IMG/VR virus record: IMGVR_UViG_3300028829_000416
Coordinates: 1 to 28,571 of that record
DNA: 28,571 bases
Reading direction: 5' to 3' (one strand)
Source of the DNA: a virus
This document shows positions 22,310 to 28,571 of the stretch, in pieces. Numbering within the stretch: position 1 is the stretch's first letter; every line of letters begins with the position of its first letter. Made by a program: the position numbers and the translations under genes. The notes under the pieces were generated by a model that saw nothing but the letters and a program-made list of their open reading frames with translations, was not told the DNA's origin and did not search any database.

Positions 22310-23344
22310 TTATTGTACCCCTCCTATACGAATTTTCTTCCCTGTGGAAAGATTAAGAACTTCCATACCTTTTTTTAATATACCACTTTGAAAAAGTGCC
22401 ATTGCAACATCCCTGTTAGGAACCTCTATTACAGTATCTCTTTGTACCGTAAAGGCAGGATTAAGTGGTGCATCTAGTAGCTTAGGGTCATACTTTATAA
22501 TTTCTTGCATAAAATTATTTCCGTATAGATAAGCAAGAGGTGCAAAGTCACCATCTTTATTATCAGCAAGAGCTGTACTAACTTCAACTATACGATTTTC
22601 TATCCAAGTTTTTTCTGCCTGAATATTATCAGATAAATTACCCCCAGTTTGTTCACTTATACTTAATATTTCAGAAGCTCTTTTATTTAATCTAGACATT
22701 TCTTGAGTAGCCCGGCTTAGACTAAATTCTACTCCACGTTTATCTGCTGCAGAAAGCTCTGCTTGAGTTGATTTTTCTTGTAAAAATAAACTCTTTGGTG
22801 AAAATGAAATATCAGGATACTGATTTATTGGAGGGGTAATTATAAGTTTTTCTACATCAGTAAGTTTAACATCAAATAACTCTTCGTATTTAGTTATATC
22901 AAAGGTAGGGCTGTTACGTTGTGTAACAATAAGAGATTCTAATGCATCGTTATATAAATCTATAGGCAGTTCAGAATTTTTACCATAGAGTTTTTGATGT
23001 TTGGTATTAGTTTGTTGAAGTTTTTCTACAATCATCCTTAAATTTCTAGGTCCATACCCCGCTGATTTAGTTATTAATTTATCATTAATATCAAGGTCTT
23101 TTAATATATTAATGTAATGTTGTGAACTTTTCAAAGGCACTTTGCTATTACTTTTAGAGGCTACTTGATAATCTCCGCCAGCAAAACTAAAGCCATGTTT
23201 ACTTGCGTATTTAGCAAGCAGATCTACTTTCTTAAGCCGCATGTTCTCAGAGTTTAAAGCATCAAGTTTAGCTTCAGCTTCCTCTTGTCTTTTTCTATCT
23301 TTTGCACTTTCATAACCTTGAAGTATACCTTGCCACATACCCAT
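22310..23344 (-). CDS. Helical virion-type protein, 344 aa
   Basis: AAAGG precedes ATG 23344 at good spacing, and the preceding stop is one base away. The N-terminus (QGYESAKDRKRQEEAEAKLDA) is a strong coiled coil, and more helices follow. The C-terminal part is shorter, beta-like and mixed. Its place between two other late genes and its composition suggest a structural or ejection component. No family is recognised. Confidence 0.55.
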   Translation of the reverse strand: MGMWQGILQGYESAKDRKRQEEAEAKLDALNSENMRLKKVDLLAKYASKHGFSFAGGDYQVASKSNSKVPLKSSQHYINILKDLDINDKLITKSAGYGPRNLRMIVEKLQQTNTKHQKLYGKNSELPIDLYNDALESLIVTQRNSPTFDITKYEELFDVKLTDVEKLIITPPINQYPDISFSPKSLFLQEKSTQAELSAADKRGVEFSLSRATQEMSRLNKRASEILSISEQTGGNLSDNIQAEKTWIENRIVEVSTALADNKDGDFAPLAYLYGNNFMQEIIKYDPKLLDAPLNPAFTVQRDTVIEVPNRDVAMALFQSGILKKGMEVLNLSTGKKIRIGGVQ

Positions 23345-23345
23345 A

Positions 23346-23873
23346 TCATATATCCCTTTCAGGTCTTGCCATTAGTCCTTGAGGCTTTTCTTCTTCTAAC
23401 TGAGGGGGCATATCTTCTACTTCTTGCTTGGGTAGAGATGCTTCAAGATCTTCAAGGTCTGGTTCTTTATTCTTCTTAATGTTGTCAAGAATTTTACGAG
23501 CTTTACTTTCACGAATAGCATACATACGTTCTTCAGAAGTGTCTTCTTCTTCTATACCTTCAACGTAATCAATACGTGCAGCATCAGCCATACCAACAAT
23601 GTACTCATGCACAATGGGGCCAATGATTAAGCTAATGTCTATGCTGTGTTCCCCCTTAGACACAGCGTTACGTAACAAACCCTCTGTAAGTGTTGTAACC
23701 TCTATACCTAGTTGTAATGCATCTAGTGCAGCTTCTATTTTTTTAGGCTTATTAAGTTCTTCTAAGTGATACGCTAAAGCCTCTTCAGGTAGTATCATTC
23801 TTGGGGGGTTTTCCCAAGCGTAATTCTTTGGTTCGCTGGTTAAGGACTGTCCCGGTATTACTGTGTTAAACAT
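23346..23873 (-). CDS. Late protein of unknown function, 175 aa
   Basis: ATG 23873 follows AAGGA by 8 bases, inside the end of the lysozyme gene's last codons. The N-terminal two thirds is a mixed helical domain. The C-terminal third is strongly acidic and Pro/Glu rich (EEDTSEERM, then LPKQEVEDMPPQLEEEKPQ), probably disordered. It is one base from the 344-aa gene. Function unknown; virion component likely from position. Confidence 0.55.
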   Translation of the reverse strand: MFNTVIPGQSLTSEPKNYAWENPPRMILPEEALAYHLEELNKPKKIEAALDALQLGIEVTTLTEGLLRNAVSKGEHSIDISLIIGPIVHEYIVGMADAARIDYVEGIEEEDTSEERMYAIRESKARKILDNIKKNKEPDLEDLEASLPKQEVEDMPPQLEEEKPQGLMARPERDI

Positions 23874-23876
23874 TAT

Positions 23877-24779
23877 TTATTCCTTGTACAGTGCATTGCC
23901 AGATAACTTCATAAAGTTAAATGCATCAATTCTTTCAGGTGTTTTAAGCATACCCGGTCCATTAACTATCCCAGTAACTTTCTTTGTGTTGGAGAAGTCT
24001 GTTACTGCAGGTCTTACATTAGTTTCCCAAAACCAAAAAGCAGTATCTGCTGCAAGTTCTTTATCTAAAACTAAATCAGGATCATCTGCTAGAGCCGAAT
24101 ATCCAAGAGCTTTACCAGCAGCTTTATAGTTGTAGTCATGAGTTAATTGTAGGAACCCTCTGCCTCTGTATTCTTTACCACCACCATATCTATCTTTACC
24201 ACCTCCGTACTCTTCAAGAGTCCTAAAGTAATTTGTTTCTATTGCAGACTGTGCCATAAACTGTGCAAGTTCTTCACCTTTATAGCCACGGTCTTTAGCT
24301 TTTTCAAAGATGTAACTCTGTAACTCATTTTGTTTTTTATTAAAGGTTGGTACAACATTTTCAAAACGTGGAAACTCACTCTCACGAGATGCAGGAGGTT
24401 TAACTTGACCTAACTCATCACCAGTGTCAGAGTAAAAATCTTCGTCATACTTAGCCTCTATCTCATCTCGTAATAATTGATTTTGATTACGAATTTCTCC
24501 ATAAGCTTTATCTAATAAAGAACGTGTATCTTCATTTGTCTCTCGTCTACGTCTAACAAGAGAAGAATTTTTTTGTTCTTCTAATAAAGAAGTATCTAGT
24601 CTAGGAATATTCCTACCCATTGGACCTTTTTTTTGAAGTCTTATTGTAGCTAAATCATGGCCGGTAGGTTTCTTAGTCTCTGCGTTTGAAACATAACCAC
24701 CTTCAAAAAAACCTCGCATGTCTTCTTCATGCATAGCTCTGGCTTTTAGTATACCTGCTTTTAAAAAATTTTTTGCCAT
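23877..24779 (-). CDS. GH19-like muramidase/endolysin domain protein, 300 aa
   Basis: Cleaves peptidoglycan (or chitin-like) beta-1,4 bonds. The GH19 fold lies at about 150-290: AQSAIETNYF with catalytic Glu181, a second likely acid in LEEYGGG (189-190), and YRGRGFLQLTHDYNY (204-218), the family signature. The N-terminal 140 residues are charged and not enzymatic. That arrangement is more like a virion-associated lysin than a minimal endolysin. ATG 24779 was chosen; an upstream TTG at 24800 overlaps the neighbour and lacks a ribosome site. AGGA stands 11 bases before the ATG. Among virion-type genes it may help DNA entry or host lysis. Confidence 0.8.
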   Translation of the reverse strand: MAKNFLKAGILKARAMHEEDMRGFFEGGYVSNAETKKPTGHDLATIRLQKKGPMGRNIPRLDTSLLEEQKNSSLVRRRRETNEDTRSLLDKAYGEIRNQNQLLRDEIEAKYDEDFYSDTGDELGQVKPPASRESEFPRFENVVPTFNKKQNELQSYIFEKAKDRGYKGEELAQFMAQSAIETNYFRTLEEYGGGKDRYGGGKEYRGRGFLQLTHDYNYKAAGKALGYSALADDPDLVLDKELAADTAFWFWETNVRPAVTDFSNTKKVTGIVNGPGMLKTPERIDAFNFMKLSGNALYKE

Positions 24780-24792
24780 TATAAAATTAATC

Positions 24793-27714
24793 CTAATCAA
24801 ATATTATATCAGCAATTATTTTAGCCTTTGCCGTATCTTCTTCAGCATCAGCAATTGCTTGATATTGTTCTAGTGTTTTATCTCCAAGAAGAATCTGTAA
24901 ATTACGTTCTTCTAATGCTTCAGCTTCTCTATGGGCGTAGTCCATAATGTCACGTTCTTGTTGCCATATCTGTTCTACAGCTCTAGTTGTTAAGGCATTA
25001 GCTTGAGAAGCAGATTCCATGTTTACTTGATTTTGTGCAGCGGTGTCTAATGTTTCAGCATTTTGTCTCCATACAGCATTAGATTGTGCTATTGTCACTC
25101 CATTTTGATTTTCAAGAACTGCACGAGCTTCTTTTAAGCTTGCGTTAAATGTATCTAGAGTATTTGTTGCAGCAGCATTTGCCATAGAGATAGCATTTTT
25201 TTGTGCAGCATTAGCCAGATCAACAGACGTTTTTAAGTTAGCCATAAATTGATTAGTTTGGTTTTCACTAGAAGCGTTAAATTGCCGTGAAGCATTTTCA
25301 GCAGCAGTGTCCGACAAGATAGCGCTAGTAATAGCTTGAGCTTTAAACATAGCTGCTTCTTGTCTGTTATCTAAGTTCTTTAAATCCATCTCTAAGAAAG
25401 TCTTAGCATTCTGAACAGCAGCCTGTTGCTTGTTGTCTAGATTTTTTAAGTCCATGGTTGCCATAGCTGCAGCATCAGCCATAGTCTTAGCATTTTTTGC
25501 ATTCATGTTTGTTATGTTTGCTGTCTGTGCTAACCTTGCATTTTCTAAAGTAATCTGTTGATCAGCAGTAAAGTTTAAGTTAGCAATCTCAGAAATTTTT
25601 GCAGCATTAAGTACCTTTGCTTGAAACTTTTGATCAAACTCTACTTTAAGAAATTCAGCCCTTTGTTGTGAAGCAAGTACAGTAACTTGTTGCCTGTTAC
25701 TAAGGTTGTCTCTTTCAAACTGAGCAATGGTTGCAGCATCAGCTTGTGCGATAGGTAGTGCAGCTTCCATAGCAGCCTGTACAATGGCTTGTCCTGCCAT
25801 ACTACTAGCACCTAACCCACGTGCAGCAAGAGTTGCTGTAGCTTGTCTCATAGCTCCTGCTGCCCATGATGGTGTGTTACCACCCTCAAAGTCTTCCATC
25901 AACCCTTCTAGTTGGGCTTGGACTGTGTAACCTCTATCACCTTTTCTTATAAGATTACCTTCTGCATCATACTTATCTGTAGCACCTGTGTCTATTTGAG
26001 CAGCTTTTGTTTTAGCTATTGTGTCATCTACGTCTTTTTGTTCTGCATCGGTAAAGCCAGTTTCATCTAGTGTTTCTTTTTTGCTAACAAGATTACCTTC
26101 TGCATCGTATATATCTTCAGTTTGTAACTTACGTTTAGTTGTTTCATCTAAGGCATCAATCTGAGTAAAGTTACCTTTTATAGGTTCCCCATTTTTATCA
26201 ACAATAACATTACCGTCAGCATCAAAAATGTTTGTACCTAATTGAGCTATCTTATCTAGACCAGTCCCGGTAATCTTCTTAGCATCACCTTGAGCAGCAG
26301 TCACCTTAGCTTTCTCAGATACAGTACCTTGTGCTGACTCTAAGCTACCATCTTTGAACTTACCTTCAGGTTCACCTTTAACAAAACCTTCTGGTGGATT
26401 TGAGAGTACTGCTGTCTTTCTATCAACTGTAATTTTTTCCCCTGTTGTAGGGTTGTGAAAGGTTACTTCAAGAATTTTATCAGAATTAACTTTCTTTTGT
26501 TCTTCAAGATCTGTTACAACTTTTTGTAGTCTTTTTAGCTCTGCTGTTTCTTCTTCTGTAGGTGGATCACTCATAACAAAATTGGTTACAGAAGTATTTG
26601 CCTCTGTTATTTGTGGATCAAATCTAGCAGAAACTTCATTAATTTTAACTTGTTCTTCTTCTGTAGGAGCAAGTTGAGCTTCTAGTTCAGCAGGAACTTC
26701 ACCGCCGGGAAATACCATAGGATCAAACTTTACATTCTCAAGCGGAACAGTTACGTAGTCTCTCTCTCCACCTGTTAGTGAAGACCTAATATCACCTGTT
26801 GCTGTCTTAGTAGTTACTTTAGAAGCTGTAATATCGTCAGGTTTCTCTACATCAGTAGCGGTAGCTATACCTTTTGGACCACCCTCTTTGTAATAACCGG
26901 GTGTAGTAACAGTACCTCTTGCCCCTTCTAAAAGGGCATTCATTTTATCTGTTACAGCCTGATCTACTGGCAGACCATTTGTAAATCTTAAAGCCTGAAC
27001 TGTATCTGCCCCAGTTATTTCCCCAAAAGGAGGAACTAAATCATATTTTTCATCATAAGGTTTATTTTGCACTGTTATTTCTGCAATCGACTGCTTAATA
27101 TCATCAAGAGCTTTTGCTTTTCTTTCTCCTGTTAGTACAGGCTCAATAGTTTCAACAGGCTGTACATACTCTCCTTTTGTACCCGCTAAATCTATCGGGG
27201 TCGCAATCTTGCCAACAGATTCGTCTACAGTTGCACCTACAGCATTTTTATTTATTGTTGCTACAGTGGCTTTTTCAACAGCTTTGGTAGGATCAGTGTT
27301 AATATCAACTATTAATTTTCTTTGACCTTCAAGAGCTTGCTTTGCCATACCTGCTAGTCTTTCTTTTTCTGCAGCTTCAGCGGCTTCAGCAGCTAGTTCT
27401 TCTGCGGTTTTAGTCTCAGCTGCATCTGGATCGGGATTATTTTCATCGTGTACATGTCCTGCTACACCTCCTTCATGGTATTGTTTACGTACCATACTAC
27501 CGTCAGCAGTTACAACCTTTTTTCCTTGACCCTGCTTGTAAAGCATAATTGCCCTATTAACAATAGCTTTTGAAACAGGACTTTCTAAATTTCCACCCCG
27601 GCTTTTTATTGCGTTAGTAGCTCTGTTTATAAGCTTAACAATATTTTGATCTTGCGCCATAGCTGCACGTGAATTGGGTGTATCAATGTTTTTATTAACT
27701 GCTGGGTTAATCAT
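24793..27714 (-). CDS. Giant coiled-coil virion-type protein, 973 aa
   Basis: N-terminal Ala/Glu-rich helices (around AAEAAEKERLAG) lead into a charged mixed middle. Next come three short repeats of (Y/F)DA(E/D)GN(L/V), at about 25950-25975, 26087-26113 and 26203-26230 in DNA coordinates. The last 350 residues are a long Ala/Gln/Asn-rich coiled coil with a duplicated MDLKNLDN(K/R)Q unit (about 25360-25390 and 25424-25454). This suits a fibrous or ejection protein in the virion or tail. No enzymatic motif is seen. AAAGGA lies about 12 bases before ATG 27714. Confidence 0.65.
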   Translation of the reverse strand: MINPAVNKNIDTPNSRAAMAQDQNIVKLINRATNAIKSRGGNLESPVSKAIVNRAIMLYKQGQGKKVVTADGSMVRKQYHEGGVAGHVHDENNPDPDAAETKTAEELAAEAAEAAEKERLAGMAKQALEGQRKLIVDINTDPTKAVEKATVATINKNAVGATVDESVGKIATPIDLAGTKGEYVQPVETIEPVLTGERKAKALDDIKQSIAEITVQNKPYDEKYDLVPPFGEITGADTVQALRFTNGLPVDQAVTDKMNALLEGARGTVTTPGYYKEGGPKGIATATDVEKPDDITASKVTTKTATGDIRSSLTGGERDYVTVPLENVKFDPMVFPGGEVPAELEAQLAPTEEEQVKINEVSARFDPQITEANTSVTNFVMSDPPTEEETAELKRLQKVVTDLEEQKKVNSDKILEVTFHNPTTGEKITVDRKTAVLSNPPEGFVKGEPEGKFKDGSLESAQGTVSEKAKVTAAQGDAKKITGTGLDKIAQLGTNIFDADGNVIVDKNGEPIKGNFTQIDALDETTKRKLQTEDIYDAEGNLVSKKETLDETGFTDAEQKDVDDTIAKTKAAQIDTGATDKYDAEGNLIRKGDRGYTVQAQLEGLMEDFEGGNTPSWAAGAMRQATATLAARGLGASSMAGQAIVQAAMEAALPIAQADAATIAQFERDNLSNRQQVTVLASQQRAEFLKVEFDQKFQAKVLNAAKISEIANLNFTADQQITLENARLAQTANITNMNAKNAKTMADAAAMATMDLKNLDNKQQAAVQNAKTFLEMDLKNLDNRQEAAMFKAQAITSAILSDTAAENASRQFNASSENQTNQFMANLKTSVDLANAAQKNAISMANAAATNTLDTFNASLKEARAVLENQNGVTIAQSNAVWRQNAETLDTAAQNQVNMESASQANALTTRAVEQIWQQERDIMDYAHREAEALEERNLQILLGDKTLEQYQAIADAEEDTAKAKIIADIIFD

Positions 27715-27716
27715 TA

Positions 27717-27980
27717 TTAAAATCCGTCCTTTAATCCATCAAGTATATCTTGAACCGATACTCTTTTCTTAGCGTTAGGTGTGTATCTGCACATATACGT
27801 CTTAGGGCATTCACTAAACTTAAACATAGGGTAGTGATATCCTATTGTACCATTAGGTCCACGGTAAATGCAAACCATTTCTCCTTGTATCTTAACTCTT
27901 TTTGCTAGGTGACACTGTACAAACTCAGGGTGACTTAACAGCCCTGCTAACACAAGGGGTAACACAACAAGATTAATCAT
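27717..27980 (-). CDS. Secreted-type small Cys protein, 87 aa
   Basis: The start overlaps the preceding stop (TAATG). Residues 1-15 (MINLVVLPLVLAGLL) look like a signal or anchor segment. Four cysteines follow (C23, C37, C58, C64), in QCHLA, MVCIYRGPNGT, SECPK and YMCRY. A pair of disulfides in the periplasm is plausible. The C-IYRG-NGT...CPKT-x-C arrangement recurs in marine phage neighbours of the next gene, as I recall. Function unknown. Confidence 0.6.
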   Translation of the reverse strand: MINLVVLPLVLAGLLSHPEFVQCHLAKRVKIQGEMVCIYRGPNGTIGYHYPMFKFSECPKTYMCRYTPNAKKRVSVQDILDGLKDGF

Positions 27981-28459
27981 TAACCAATTCCTAGTGCTAT
28001 CAGATATATGCCCCCACCTAATACACTAATGATTAGAAACGATAGAGTACATATAGCTAAGTTATTCTGTATTTGTCTTTTAGTTTCCATAGCTTTATAT
28101 ATAGTTTCTTCTCGTTCTTTACGTATTTGCCTACGCATCCCTAACATTTCATCGTATGTGCCTACACCAAACCTAAAGTCTAACATAAACTTTATTTCTT
28201 TTTCTTTTTCAAGCAATGTCTTTTTACGAACAACAATGTCCATTGCTTCTTGTTCAATGTTATCGCTACCGTGGGTCTGCTTGTCTAACCATGTAGGTTT
28301 CTTACGTTGTGACTCAGCCCTAGTAATATCAGCTACTGCACCGTACCACTTACCTAGTTGCTGTGATACATCCTGTATCTCTCTACCAGCACCTACTAGC
28401 ATCTTGACCCCTTTAAAGGCTGCATTAGCTGCAGCAAAAGCTGTAACGGGGTCAATCAT
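27980..28459 (-). CDS. Membrane-anchored late protein, 159 aa
   Basis: The start MIDPVTAFAAANAAFKGVKM matches a widespread uncharacterised marine-phage family as I recall it (opening 'M..PVT...A..A...K'). A long charged helical middle (about 50-128, with many Lys, Glu and Arg) is followed by one membrane helix at the end (LAICTLSFLIISVLGGGIYLIAL). It may be a late membrane or ejection protein. It couples to the preceding partial gene (4-bp gap) and to the next (TAATG). Confidence 0.65.
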   Translation of the reverse strand: MIDPVTAFAAANAAFKGVKMLVGAGREIQDVSQQLGKWYGAVADITRAESQRKKPTWLDKQTHGSDNIEQEAMDIVVRKKTLLEKEKEIKFMLDFRFGVGTYDEMLGMRRQIRKEREETIYKAMETKRQIQNNLAICTLSFLIISVLGGGIYLIALGIG

Positions 28460-28463
28460 TTAA

Positions 28464-28571
28464 CTATCTCTTTGCGTGATTAGTCGTAACCACATTTAAT
28501 GCTTCCTTAATTGCTTCTACATTGGCATCAATACGTGCAATCATTACGTCATTCTCATGAATATCATTGGC
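28464..28571 (-). CDS. Partial late protein, C-terminal 35 aa
   Basis: Reading frame enters from the right edge and ends at the stop 28464-28466. The visible part (ANDIHENDVMIARIDANVEA then IKEALNVVTTNHAKR) is a single amphipathic helix, coiled-coil-like. It lies 4 bases upstream of the membrane-anchored gene, so it belongs to the same late operon. The full gene is outside the window. Confidence 0.6.
   Translation of the reverse strand, partial: ANDIHENDVMIARIDANVEAIKEALNVVTTNHAKR

Noticed and set aside
28008-28463. 151-aa plus-strand frame
   Set aside because: Exactly antisense to the 159-aa membrane protein, with no start signal of its own.

Overview
The window looks like part of the genome of a tailed bacteriophage (Caudoviricetes), probably a marine short-tailed phage of an alphaproteobacterium. 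The main evidence is a compact T7-type replication set (gp4-like primase/helicase, family A DNA polymerase, gp2.5-like ssDNA-binding protein, 5'-3' exonuclease, small PD-(D/E)XK endonuclease). It sits beside nucleotide-supply genes (ThyX, monomeric B12-dependent ribonucleotide reductase, MazG-like) and a late block with a GH19 muralytic enzyme and very large virion-type proteins. The alphaproteobacterial host is inferred mainly from a GcrA-like DNA-binding domain. From memory, the combination recalls the roseophage/cobavirus and SAR116 phage HMO-2011 groups. No search could be run, and no capsid, portal or terminase gene lies in the window, so this placement is inference.

Layout. (1) 1-1726 has no convincing gene. 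It is AT-rich with islands of GC-rich, structured sequence, many copies of a 9-bp element (ACTTAAAGT), an 18-bp palindrome, a 45-bp perfect tandem repeat and a thrice-repeated 16-mer. (2) 1727-3401 holds a leading unknown gene and a chain of tiny overlapping genes, including two 29-residue membrane peptides and a GcrA-like DNA-binding protein. (3) 3405-6661 starts at a hairpin plus TATAAT box. It encodes a double-HTH protein, a 546-residue Cys-rich unknown and an M20/M28-like metallopeptidase. (4) 6662-6788 is a regulatory gap carrying the same ACTTAAAGT elements as the left end, followed by a tyrosine integrase (6789-7874). (5) 7871-14482 is a tightly coupled run of two small proteins, a half-length Na/Pi cotransporter-like protein, ThyX and the replication genes. 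(6) 14524-18652 holds small accessory genes, MazG, RNR, DUF3310 and further unknowns. (7) 18649-28571 lies entirely on the minus strand: virion-type and lysis genes that converge on the plus-strand genes with a 4-base stop-to-stop overlap.

How the parts may work together. The left-end and integrase upstream regions look like control regions sharing one operator or promoter word. The plus-strand genes supply regulation, deoxynucleotides and replication. The minus-strand genes supply particle parts and peptidoglycan cleavage. A recombinase argues for a possible lysogenic phase, while the Tyr at the Pol I-762 position of the polymerase is more usual in virulent phages. That conflict, the phosphate-transporter half-domain, the phage metallopeptidase and the shared repeat-based control regions are the most interesting points.
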